This document shows, piece after piece, positions 16,708 through 24,635 of a stretch of DNA of 54,072 nucleotides. The translations under genes and the position numbers were made by a program. The notes below the pieces were generated by a model, which did no database searches, was not told where the DNA came from, and saw only the letters and a list, made by a program, of their open reading frames with translations. Origin of the DNA: Spirochaetales bacterium (GTDB lineage Bacteria; Spirochaetota; Spirochaetia; Sphaerochaetales; Sphaerochaetaceae). The stretch covers positions 1-54,072 of the forward strand of contig JAQYHB010000055.1 in the NCBI GenBank assembly GCA_028722305.1, written 5' to 3'. The first letter of the stretch is position 1; every line of letters begins with the position of its first letter.

Positions 16708-17955
16708 ATGGCTGGCGATAAAATGTTGATGGGGCTGGATATCGGCTCGAGCAAAATCCGGTGCGTGATTGGAAGTGTCAATCATGACGGACAGCTGATG
16801 GTCGATTCCATTTGCGAGCGCCCGAGCGAGGGCGTGCGTAGCGGTTCCATCGTCAATATCGAGCTTACCCTGAAGGCCATCAGCAGCGTGGTCAACGAAG
16901 CGGAACTCCAGGCTGGCGCTGAGCTGACCGACGTGATTATTGGCATCGGCGGCGAGAACATCGTCTGCGTACCCAGCAACGGGGTCGCGGGAATCAAGGG
17001 AAACGGACAGGAAATCAAGCAGGAGGACGTGATGCGTTCCTTGGAAGTCGCCCGTTCCTTCGAGCTTCCCCCCGACCGGGAGATCATCCATACCCTGGTC
17101 CAGGAGTTCAACATCGACGGACAGGGCGGAATCAAGGACCCGATCGACATGCTTGGCCACCGTCTTGAGACCAAGGCGCTGATCGTCACCGCTTCCGCCT
17201 CCATCGCGCAGAACAAGCGCAAGTGCGTCATGCGTAGCGGCCTGAATATCCGTCGCATGGTGCTCCAGAGCCTTGCCGACAGCGAAGTGGTGCTTTCTCC
17301 CGAGGAAAAGGAGATGGGCGTCATTTTGATTAACATCGGTGGCGGCAGCAGCAACATGATTGTCTACAACCACGGGGCCCCGCAGTATGTCGCGGGAATC
17401 AACGAGGGAGGGGATCTGGTGACGAACGACCTCGCCCAGATTCTCAACAAGCCCAGGCAGATGGCGGAGCAGATCAAGCTCGACAGCGGCTTCAGCTACG
17501 TTCCGTCGGTCTCTCCCGACCAGATGGTGACCATCCCATCGGTGCAGGGCATGCCTGCCATCGTCATGCCCAAGCGCGAGCTTTCCCGCATCATCGAGGC
17601 CCGCATGGCGGAGATTTTCAGCCGCCTGCAGCAGGGGATGGCAAAGGCGGGGGTTGGGGGAAACTTTGGTGGTGGCGTGGTGCTGGTAGGCGGCGGCTCG
17701 CTTCTTTCCGGCGTGACCGACCTCGCCCACGAGATTTTCGGTATTCCTGCTCGTCTTGGTTTCCCCGAGGCGATCGGCGGGCTGGATCGGAATTACATCA
17801 ATCCCGGTTACACAACCGTCCTTGGACTGCTGAAGTACGAGGCTAAGAAACTGGGAGAGCAGCAACAGCCCAGGCGCCGTCGCGAGGGCGATCGGGCTGG
17901 CAGTCAGGAATCGGTGGCATCTCGCATCAAGGGATTCTTCCGTACGTTGTTTTGA
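16708..17955 (+). CDS. ftsA: Cell division protein FtsA
   Basis: A 415-residue actin-like ATPase that anchors FtsZ to the membrane. It has LMGLDIGSSKIRCVIG (phosphate 1), ILINIGGGSSNMIVYNHG (phosphate 2) and VVLVGGGSLLSGV (adenosine region). The extreme C-terminus SVASRIKGFFRTLF is the amphipathic membrane-targeting helix. ggagg at 16696-16700 supports the ATG at 16708. Eleven bases separate it from ftsZ. Confidence 0.95.
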   Translation: MAGDKMLMGLDIGSSKIRCVIGSVNHDGQLMVDSICERPSEGVRSGSIVNIELTLKAISSVVNEAELQAGAELTDVIIGIGGENIVCVPSNGVAGIKGNGQEIKQEDVMRSLEVARSFELPPDREIIHTLVQEFNIDGQGGIKDPIDMLGHRLETKALIVTASASIAQNKRKCVMRSGLNIRRMVLQSLADSEVVLSPEEKEMGVILINIGGGSSNMIVYNHGAPQYVAGINEGGDLVTNDLAQILNKPRQMAEQIKLDSGFSYVPSVSPDQMVTIPSVQGMPAIVMPKRELSRIIEARMAEIFSRLQQGMAKAGVGGNFGGGVVLVGGGSLLSGVTDLAHEIFGIPARLGFPEAIGGLDRNYINPGYTTVLGLLKYEAKKLGEQQQPRRRREGDRAGSQESVASRIKGFFRTLF

Positions 17956-17966
17956 GGGTAGACGAT

Positions 17967-19340
17967 ATGGCAAGCGATACTTCTTTGGATTTCGGCATGC
18001 TTGATGTGGAAGACATGGTCAAGGATGAGCAGACGGCCTCGACCATCATAAAGGTCGTAGGCGTCGGTGGCGGTGGTGGAAACGCCGTCAACCGCATGAT
18101 CGCGAGCGGACTGAAAAAGGTCCAGTTCGTCGCCATGAACACCGATATGCAGGCTCTGCAGCGCTCCAACGCCCAGGTCCGTCTGCCCATCGGAAGGGAA
18201 CTGACCGGTGGCCTTGGCGCAGGTGGCCAGCCTGAGGTGGGCGAGAAGGCCGCCCAGGAAAGCAAGGAAGATATCAAGAAAGAGCTTGAGAACGCCGACA
18301 TGGTCTTCATCACTGCCGGTATGGGCGGTGGCACCGGTACTGGCGCCGCCCCGGTAGTCGCCGAGATCGCCAAGAGTTGCAATGCCCTGACGGTCGCCGT
18401 CGTCACCACGCCCTTCGCCTTCGAGGGCAAGAAGAAGATGATGCTGGCCCAGCAGGGTCTGGCGAAACTTAGAAAGAATGTCGATACCCTGATCATCATC
18501 CCAAACCAGTACCTGTTGAAGGTGGTGGAGAACAACACCCCAATCAAGCAGGCTTTCCTGATGGCGGACGAGGTACTCTTCATGGGCGTCGAGGGAATCA
18601 GCGAGCTGATTACCGAGCCAGGGGAGATCAACATCGATTTCGCCGATGTGCGTACCGTCATGAAAGGCAAAGGGGACGCGTTGATGGGGATTGGGTTCGG
18701 TGAAGGTGCCAACCGTGCCGCAGACGCCGCCCGTCAGGCGATCAGCAACCCGCTCTTGGAGAACGCCTCGATCGCCGGAGCAAAGAACGTGTTGGTCAAC
18801 CTTTCCGGAAGCGAGAACCTGACCCTGCAGGAATACCAGGACGTCGTCGAGATCATCACCGAGAACTGTGCCGAGGATGCCCTGATCATCGCAGGCCAGG
18901 CCTTCAACCCGGAGTTGGGCGACCGTATCAAGGTGACCGTGGTCGCGACTGGTTTCGAGGAGCGCAAGGAGGTTGTGGGGGCGGAGATGAACCTGAACCG
19001 CCATCCGGCTTCCGGACAGGCGGCGCAAAGCCAGCCGAGCGCTATGTCCAACCCGTTCTTCAACGGCGCGGGTGCCGCCAGCCAGGCGCAGAGCGCCTCC
19101 GAGCCACAGAGGCCCGAGATGGCAACTCCGCTCAAGCAGGCGATGAACCCGATTACGGAACGCAAGCCGCAGCAACAATCCCAGCCGCAGCCTGAGCAGC
19201 CCCAGCCGGGCACCATCCAGGTCAACCGCTGGCAGGACCTGCAGAAGCAGCTGGGAAAGACCAACTACAGTGGTGAGGATGGAGATTATTCCATCCCTGC
19301 CGTCCTTCGCTTCGGACAGGGCAACAACCAGCAACAATGA
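17967..19340 (+). CDS. ftsZ: Cell division protein FtsZ
   Basis: The 457-residue tubulin-like GTPase that builds the division ring. VVGVGGGGGNAVNRM (30-44) and the tubulin signature GGGTGTG (120-126) are intact, as are the T7-loop region residues near NIDFADVRTVM. Residues from about 345 on form a long Gln/Pro-rich linker, ending in a conserved C-terminal peptide of the type YSIPAVLRFG, the FtsA-binding tail. gaggg at 17954-17958 fits the ATG at 17967. The stop overlaps the xerC start by 4 bp, an unusual coupling of the Z-ring gene to a chromosome-dimer recombinase. Confidence 0.97.
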   Translation: MASDTSLDFGMLDVEDMVKDEQTASTIIKVVGVGGGGGNAVNRMIASGLKKVQFVAMNTDMQALQRSNAQVRLPIGRELTGGLGAGGQPEVGEKAAQESKEDIKKELENADMVFITAGMGGGTGTGAAPVVAEIAKSCNALTVAVVTTPFAFEGKKKMMLAQQGLAKLRKNVDTLIIIPNQYLLKVVENNTPIKQAFLMADEVLFMGVEGISELITEPGEINIDFADVRTVMKGKGDALMGIGFGEGANRAADAARQAISNPLLENASIAGAKNVLVNLSGSENLTLQEYQDVVEIITENCAEDALIIAGQAFNPELGDRIKVTVVATGFEERKEVVGAEMNLNRHPASGQAAQSQPSAMSNPFFNGAGAASQAQSASEPQRPEMATPLKQAMNPITERKPQQQSQPQPEQPQPGTIQVNRWQDLQKQLGKTNYSGEDGDYSIPAVLRFGQGNNQQQ

Positions 19341-20236
19341 TACCGGAAAACAAGGAACTGGCCGATCAGTTCGCTGACTACCTGTACGTGGAGCGGCGCC
19401 TCGCAAAGGCGACCGCTCTTGTCTATCTTCCGGTCATCTGCCGGTTTCTCGAATATGTCGAGGAGCAGGGGCTTGATGTCTCGACCTTGGCGATTGCCGA
19501 CCTTGAACACTTTCTTGTCGGAATCAGGGAAGAAGGAGGGATGAGCGGGCGTACGGTTGCCAAATACCTTTCCGCCCTGAAGACCTTTTTCTCCTTCCTG
19601 GTCAGGGAGCATATCCGTCCGGACAATGTCGCCAAGCAGCTCAGGGCTCCCAAACTGGGGAGCAAGCTTCCGGTGGTGGTCTCTGCCGAGAAGCTGGAGC
19701 GATTCTTTGACGACATCCCTTCCGACACGCTGCTCGGGCAGCGTGACCAGGTCATGTTGAAGACAATCTTCGGCTGCGGGCTGCGCGCGAGCGAGGCAAT
19801 CTCGCTCAAGGTGGGAGACATCCAGGACGGAAGTCTCCGTGTCCTAGGCAAACGCGGCAAGATGCGGCTTGTCCCGATCCCCAGCGAGGTGCGCCAGCTT
19901 CTTGGCCGGTATCTGGCCGAGGTGAGGCCAAGGCTGGTAGGGCAACGTTCCAGCGAGCGCCATCTCTTTGTCGGGCGCAGGGGGGAGGGGCTGACCCGAC
20001 AGGGCGTGACCAAGCGGTTGAAGGAATACGCCGCGAAGGAAGGCATCGACATGCATCTCCATACCCTGCGGCACAGCTACGCGACCAGCCTGCTCTCCCG
20101 GGGGGCAGACCTTCGCAGCGTGCAGATGCTGCTGGGTCATAGCGACATCAAGACCACCCAGATCTATACCCACGTGGACACCCAGGACCTCGAGGAGGCC
20201 TACGAAGCCTGGCACGAGGAGGATGACGACCTATGA
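19337..20236 (+). CDS. xerC: Tyrosine recombinase XerC-type
   Basis: A 299-residue tyrosine recombinase for resolving chromosome dimers at dif. It has the N-terminal SAM-like core-binding domain (5-95) and a catalytic domain with Arg150 (GLRASE), Lys172 (LGKRGKMR), His242 and Arg245 (HTLRHS), His268 (LLGHSD) and the nucleophile Tyr277 (TQIYTHV). All active-site residues are present. It is translationally coupled to ftsZ (ATGA) and to the following permease gene (ATGA). A second recombinase, xerD, lies 1.4 kb downstream. Assignment of C and D between the two is by position and could be reversed. Confidence 0.9.
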   Translation: MIPENKELADQFADYLYVERRLAKATALVYLPVICRFLEYVEEQGLDVSTLAIADLEHFLVGIREEGGMSGRTVAKYLSALKTFFSFLVREHIRPDNVAKQLRAPKLGSKLPVVVSAEKLERFFDDIPSDTLLGQRDQVMLKTIFGCGLRASEAISLKVGDIQDGSLRVLGKRGKMRLVPIPSEVRQLLGRYLAEVRPRLVGQRSSERHLFVGRRGEGLTRQGVTKRLKEYAAKEGIDMHLHTLRHSYATSLLSRGADLRSVQMLLGHSDIKTTQIYTHVDTQDLEEAYEAWHEEDDDL

Positions 20237-20976
20237 ATCCCCAGATTCTCTGGATTCTCTGTCCTTTGGTTTTTCTCGCCGGCTTGGTGGACGCGATCGC
20301 TGGAGGCGGGGGGCTGATCAGCTTGACCGCCTATTCCTTCTTCCTGTCCCCCACCATGGCTCTGGGAAACAACAAGTTCTCGTCGACCTGTGGTACGCTG
20401 GTGGCGACGGCGCGGTATATCAAAAACGGCGATATCGACTGGAGGGTGGCTCCCTTTGCAGTGGCCGGAGCCATCGTCGGTTCTTTGATCGGCAGCCGTC
20501 TCGCCCTCTACTTTGATGGGGTGTACCTGCAGTACCTGCTGCTGGTCCTGGTCCCTGTCATCGGGCTCCTTACCTTCCTGAAACCCGATTTCGGCACCGC
20601 CAGGGAGTGCGGCCACATGTATCTGGTCAGCTTGCTGACCGGACTGGTCATCGGCACGTATGACGGCTTCTTCGGCCCGGGCACGGGCATGTTCCTGACC
20701 TGGATGTTCAGCGCGGTGGTAGGCTTGGAGTTGATCAAAGCGGTCGGGACCACCAAGATTGTCAACCTTGCCAGCAATATCGCCGCCATCGTCACCTTTA
20801 TCCTGAATGGCAACGTCGACTACCGCATCGGCATCCCCTGCGCCCTGGCCTCGATTGCCGGAGGCTATGTGGGCAGCGGTCTGGCAGTCCACGGTGGGGC
20901 GAAGGTGATCAAGCCGATGCTGGCGGTGGTGCTTGCCCTGCTGTTCCTCAATATTGTGAGAAATCTGTTTTTCTGA
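20233..20976 (+). CDS. TauE/SafE (TSUP) family membrane permease
   Basis: A 247-residue protein with seven to eight predicted transmembrane helices and the two-fold repeat of TSUP permeases: AGLVDAIAGGGGLISLTAY (16-34) in the first half and GTYDGFFGPGTGMFLTW near 145-161 in the second, the typical paired motif. Members export or import sulfite, sulfoacetate, taurine-type compounds or other small anions; the substrate cannot be predicted. The gene starts inside the xerC stop (ATGA), so it is expressed with the division cluster, although no functional link is known. Confidence 0.88.
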   Translation: MNPQILWILCPLVFLAGLVDAIAGGGGLISLTAYSFFLSPTMALGNNKFSSTCGTLVATARYIKNGDIDWRVAPFAVAGAIVGSLIGSRLALYFDGVYLQYLLLVLVPVIGLLTFLKPDFGTARECGHMYLVSLLTGLVIGTYDGFFGPGTGMFLTWMFSAVVGLELIKAVGTTKIVNLASNIAAIVTFILNGNVDYRIGIPCALASIAGGYVGSGLAVHGGAKVIKPMLAVVLALLFLNIVRNLFF

Positions 20977-21013
20977 TCCGTCCGGTTTCCACAAGATGCC
21001 GGTAGTATAGGGT

Positions 21014-21640
21014 ATGACCATTCTTTCGCCCCTCGATAAGGATTACCCAAGACGGCTGGCTTTGCTCGATGCGCCGCCGGTAGTGTACGCGAGCGAGCCG
21101 CCTTCGATCGGATCCGATTTGTGTGTCCTTTTTTCCGGCACCCGCAGGCCAGACCATCAGGCTTTCCATGACGCCTGGGTCTGGTCGTTGCGCTTCGCCC
21201 GCCTGGGATGGCGGGTGGTCACCAGCTTGGAGGGCGGCTGCGACCTGGCGGTGCGGAGGGCGCTCGCGAGTTCGGCTTTCAAGCCGATAGTCACTGTCGC
21301 GGGGGAACTGCCCAAGAGTCGGGACGAAACGATGGTCCTGGTCTCTCCTTTTCCCGAAGGGACGAACCGATGCAGGGAAACCTTGTTGGGAAGGAACGCC
21401 TTCTCCGCGAGCCTCTGCCACCTGACCGTCATCGTCCAGGCACCGATGCATAGCGGCTCTCTCCTGGTCGCCCGTGACGCCCTCGACTCAGGGGGCGAGG
21501 TGCTGCTCCTTCCATGCGCCGTCGGCAACGGAGTGCAGCATGCGGGAGGAAACCGCCTTCGGGAAGAGGGTGCCCCGATTCTCAGGGGGTGTGTCAACCG
21601 GACAAGTTTCGTGGTAGACTTCGCCTATGGATCTGATTGA
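21014..21640 (+). CDS. Minimal DprA/Smf-like protein
   Basis: A 208-residue protein that covers only the Rossmann-like core of DprA, the loader of RecA on single-stranded DNA in transformation. YPRRLALLDAPPVVYA (11-26), VLFSGTRRPDHQAF (GSR-like motif), RVVTSLEGGCDLAVRRAL (degenerate SGlArGID), LLGRNAFSASLCHLTVIVQAPMHSGSLLVARDAL and GGNRLREEGAP follow the DprA order. The N-terminal SAM domain and the C-terminal winged helix are missing (normal proteins are about 300-370 residues). Several motif residues are changed, so function may be reduced or different. It overlaps xerD by 14 bp. In many bacteria dprA precedes topA and xerD/codV; topA is absent here. Confidence 0.7.
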   Translation: MTILSPLDKDYPRRLALLDAPPVVYASEPPSIGSDLCVLFSGTRRPDHQAFHDAWVWSLRFARLGWRVVTSLEGGCDLAVRRALASSAFKPIVTVAGELPKSRDETMVLVSPFPEGTNRCRETLLGRNAFSASLCHLTVIVQAPMHSGSLLVARDALDSGGEVLLLPCAVGNGVQHAGGNRLREEGAPILRGCVNRTSFVVDFAYGSD

Positions 21641-22532
21641 GGAGTTCTTGGGCTATCTGCGGGACGTGCGGAACTACAGCCCCCACACCGTGACCGCCTA
21701 CGAGTTCGCAATCCGGCGCTTCGGAACCTTCTGCAGGGAATATCGGCTTGCCATCGAGGATGTGGTCGATTCGGACGCCAGAACTTACGTCAGGGGCATC
21801 CGCGAGCAGGAGACCTACCGGGATGCGTCGCTGAACCAGCACCTGTCGGCCCTCAGGACGCTGTATGACTGGCTTTTGAAGCGTGGCCTGGTCAAGGCGA
21901 ACCCCTTTGACGAGATCTCGGTCCGGAAGGTCCAGGACCACCTGCCCACGGTGCTCGACAGGGCTGAACTGAAGCAGCTGTTTTCCATCGAGACACCGGA
22001 CTTCCCCAGCCTGAGGAACTTGATGTTGTTCCGCTTCCTCTACGACACCGGATGCCGCATCAGCGAGGCTGTGTCGGTCCGCGCCAAGGAAATCGACCTC
22101 GAAGGCCGCCGCATTCCGATTACCGGCAAAGGGGACAAGATGCGCTACGTCTTCTTCACGGAGAAAACGGGAAGGCTGATGAGGCGGTATCTGGAAGAGA
22201 AGGACCTGCTCCAGTCCCGGCTTGGGGTGACGGAGCCGGAATCAAGGGAGCTCTTCTTTGTCTCCGACAAGGGAAAGCAGTTGCCGATGAGCTCCATTCA
22301 TACTATTTTTGAATCATACAGGCTGCGGTTCGGGTGGCAGAAGGAATTCACGCCGCACGTGCTGAGACATACCTATGCGACTCGGCTCTTGGAGCATGGT
22401 GCCGACATCAGGACGGTCCAGGCGATGCTCGGCCACGCATCCATCTCCACAACGCAGATGTACACTCATGTCACCCAGGCAAGGCTCCGCCAGGTCGTGG
22501 ATGACTGCCATCCCTTGGGAAAGAAGGATTGA
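21627..22532 (+). CDS. xerD: Tyrosine recombinase XerD/CodV-type
   Basis: A 301-residue tyrosine recombinase. The core-binding domain (2-95) is followed by the catalytic domain with Arg144 (GCRISE), Lys168 (GKGDKMR), His244 and Arg247 (HVLRHT), His270 (LGHAS) and Tyr279 (TQMYTHV). It is the partner of the xerC product. The order xerD-hslV-hslU corresponds to codV-clpQ-clpY of Bacillus subtilis, where codY and flagellar genes follow. It overlaps the dprA-like gene by 14 bp; hslV starts 7 bp after its stop. Confidence 0.92.
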   Translation: MDLIEEFLGYLRDVRNYSPHTVTAYEFAIRRFGTFCREYRLAIEDVVDSDARTYVRGIREQETYRDASLNQHLSALRTLYDWLLKRGLVKANPFDEISVRKVQDHLPTVLDRAELKQLFSIETPDFPSLRNLMLFRFLYDTGCRISEAVSVRAKEIDLEGRRIPITGKGDKMRYVFFTEKTGRLMRRYLEEKDLLQSRLGVTEPESRELFFVSDKGKQLPMSSIHTIFESYRLRFGWQKEFTPHVLRHTYATRLLEHGADIRTVQAMLGHASISTTQMYTHVTQARLRQVVDDCHPLGKKD

Positions 22533-22539
22533 CGCGCAC

Positions 22540-23079
22540 ATGGAACAATTGAAAGGAACGACGATTATCGCGGTCCGCAAGGACGGGAAAGTCGCCATTG
22601 CGGGTGACGGGCAGGTCACGCAGGGAAATACCGTGGTCCTGAAGGGCAACGCGCATAAGGTGCGCAGGCTCTATGATGGAAAGGTAATTATCGGATTTGC
22701 CGGAGGCACGGCTGACGCCTTCACGCTGAGCGAGCTCTTCGAGCAGAAACTCCGGCAGTTTTCCGGCGACATCACCCGCGCGGCGGTAGACTTGGCCAAG
22801 CAGTGGAGGACCGACAAGCAGATGCGGCAGATGGAGGCGATGATGCTGGCCACCGACGGGAAGAAGATTTTCCTGATCGACGGTGTAGGTGATGTCATCG
22901 ACCCCCAGGGGGATTGCATCGGCATAGGCAGCGGAGGAAATTTCGCCTATAGCGCGGCCTTGGCCTATCTGGATTGCGCGCCCCAGCTCTCGGCCGCGGA
23001 AATCGCCCGCAAGAGTATCGAGATCGCCAGCCAGATCTGCATTTTTACCAATAGCAACATTATCGTTGAGGAACTTTGA
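22540..23079 (+). CDS. hslV: ATP-dependent protease subunit HslV
   Basis: The 179-residue proteasome-related peptidase (ClpQ). After a six-residue propeptide (MEQLKG) comes the catalytic N-terminal threonine Thr7 in [21 protein letters not shown], followed by [17 protein letters not shown] and [17 protein letters not shown]. All match HslV closely. The frame is open far upstream into xerD, but the propeptide position fixes the start at 22540. It works with HslU, which follows after 3 bp. Confidence 0.97.
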   Translation: MEQLKGTTIIAVRKDGKVAIAGDGQVTQGNTVVLKGNAHKVRRLYDGKVIIGFAGGTADAFTLSELFEQKLRQFSGDITRAAVDLAKQWRTDKQMRQMEAMMLATDGKKIFLIDGVGDVIDPQGDCIGIGSGGNFAYSAALAYLDCAPQLSAAEIARKSIEIASQICIFTNSNIIVEEL

Positions 23080-23082
23080 TTC

Positions 23083-24450
23083 ATGGAAGCAATTGCTACG
23101 TTACAGAAAAACCTGGACAACATGACTCCGAAGGAGATTGTCCAGGAGTTGGACAAATATATCATCGGTCAGGAAAAGGCGAAGCGCACCATTGCTGTCG
23201 CCATCCGCAACCGTTCCCGCAGGCGCAAGCTTCCGGCGGAAATCCGTGACGAGGTGTCGCCGAAGAACATCATCCTGATCGGCCCCACCGGTGTCGGCAA
23301 GACGGAAATCGCCAGGCGTATCGCCCGCCTTTCCAACGCCCCCTTCATCAAGGTCGAGGCGACCAAGTACACCGAGGTCGGCTATGTGGGACGCGACGTC
23401 GAATCAATCATCAGGGACCTGATGGGAATCGCCGTCGGCGAGGTCAAGCGGGAGATGGCGGCCAACAACACCGAGAAGGTGAAAGGGCGTGTCGAGGAGC
23501 GTCTCCTCGACGTGATCGTCCCGACGAACGAGGTCAAGAACGCTGACGGTAGCCAGTTCTCCAACTACCAGAACGAGACCCGCGAGACCTACCGGAGGAT
23601 GCTCCGGGAGGGAAAGCTGGAGGACCGAGAGGTAGAGGTGGATGTCGAGGGCCGGCCGTCTGGCGGCATCGAGCTCTTCGGCGCAGGCAACCAGGAGGAC
23701 ATCCAGAACGCCATGAATTCCCTTGGTTCGATCTTCGGCGGAAAGAGCCACAAGCGGAAGGTGAGCGTCAAACGTGCCCGCGAGATCTTCATGGACGAGG
23801 AGATGGACCGTAGCGTCGATTCGGATAAGGCGGTCGATGTGGCGAAGGAACGAGTGGAGCAGATGGGTATCGTTTTCATCGACGAGATCGACAAGATTGC
23901 CTCCAGCTCCAACAGCTCGAGCAATATCGACGTGTCCCGAGAGGGGGTGCAGCGCGATATCCTGCCGATTGTCGAGGGAACCAAGGTGACCACCAAGTAC
24001 GGAGTGGTGGACACCACCCACATCCTCTTCATCGCCAGCGGAGCCTTCCATGTCTCCAAGCCAAGCGACCTGATTCCCGAATTGCAGGGACGTTTCCCGC
24101 TACGTGTCGAGCTGGACGAGCTGAAAGAGAACGATTTCTACCGGATCCTTACCGAGCCTTCCAACGCGATCACCAAGCAGTACCAGCAGCTCTTGGCCAC
24201 CGAAGGGGTCAACTTGGTCTTCAACGACGAGGCCCTGCATCGTCTTGCCCGGATTACCGAGCAGATGAACACGCAGAACGACAACATCGGCGCCCGGCGC
24301 CTTTTCACGATCATGGAGAAGCTGCTGGAGGAACTTTCGTTCGCGGCGAACGAGCTTTCCGGCCAGACGGTCACGATTACCCGTGAATATGTGGATGAAC
24401 GGCTGAAAGATGTCTTGGAGAATCAGGACCTTTCGAGGTATATACTGTAG
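23083..24450 (+). CDS. hslU: HslU ATPase subunit of the HslUV protease
   Basis: A 455-residue AAA+ unfoldase (ClpY). TPKEIVQELDKYIIGQ (15-30), Walker A GPTGVGKT (67-74), the GYVG pore loop in EVGYVGRDVE, an intermediate (I) domain at about 110-240, Walker B GIVFIDEIDKI and the sensor region GRFPLRVEL are all present. The C-terminal LSRYIL tail is the segment that inserts into HslV. An internal start at Met14 is possible. It is followed after 2 bp by a small gene. Confidence 0.97.
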   Translation: MEAIATLQKNLDNMTPKEIVQELDKYIIGQEKAKRTIAVAIRNRSRRRKLPAEIRDEVSPKNIILIGPTGVGKTEIARRIARLSNAPFIKVEATKYTEVGYVGRDVESIIRDLMGIAVGEVKREMAANNTEKVKGRVEERLLDVIVPTNEVKNADGSQFSNYQNETRETYRRMLREGKLEDREVEVDVEGRPSGGIELFGAGNQEDIQNAMNSLGSIFGGKSHKRKVSVKRAREIFMDEEMDRSVDSDKAVDVAKERVEQMGIVFIDEIDKIASSSNSSSNIDVSREGVQRDILPIVEGTKVTTKYGVVDTTHILFIASGAFHVSKPSDLIPELQGRFPLRVELDELKENDFYRILTEPSNAITKQYQQLLATEGVNLVFNDEALHRLARITEQMNTQNDNIGARRLFTIMEKLLEELSFAANELSGQTVTITREYVDERLKDVLENQDLSRYIL

Positions 24451-24452
24451 GC

Positions 24453-24635
24453 ATGCAGCTGCATCATCTTATCGGGTCGGATTACGATACGGCGCTCCGT
24501 GACGCCCACGAGCAATTCGGGGATGGGGTGCGTGTCGTCTTCCGCCGCGATTACACGGAAAAGAAACTGTTCTCCTCGCAACACCGTTGCGAGGTGCAGT
24601 TCTATGTGGTCGCCCCCGCGTCAGAGCGTCGGTGA
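24453..24635 (+). CDS. 60-residue protein resembling the N-terminus of FlhF
   Basis: A small protein starting 2 bp after the hslU stop and ending 15 bp inside the convergent PBP gene. HHLIGSDYDTALRDAHEQFGDGVRVVFRRDY follows the pattern of the N-terminal segment of FlhF (a short beta strand, then an 'eAl..a...fG..v.v..rr' helix-strand unit), the SRP-family GTPase that places flagella. The GTPase domain is completely missing: FlhF is usually 350-450 residues. In related genomes this neighbourhood leads into flagellar genes, so this may be a relic of a lost flagellar locus. It may also be a real small adaptor. The similarity is judged by eye only. Confidence 0.4.
   Translation: MQLHHLIGSDYDTALRDAHEQFGDGVRVVFRRDYTEKKLFSSQHRCEVQFYVVAPASERR

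Noticed and set aside
19337-22532. xerC and xerD as integrases of a mobile element
   Set aside because: Both have the housekeeping Xer layout, lie in conserved operons with ftsZ and hslVU, and no cargo, excision gene or flanking repeat is seen.
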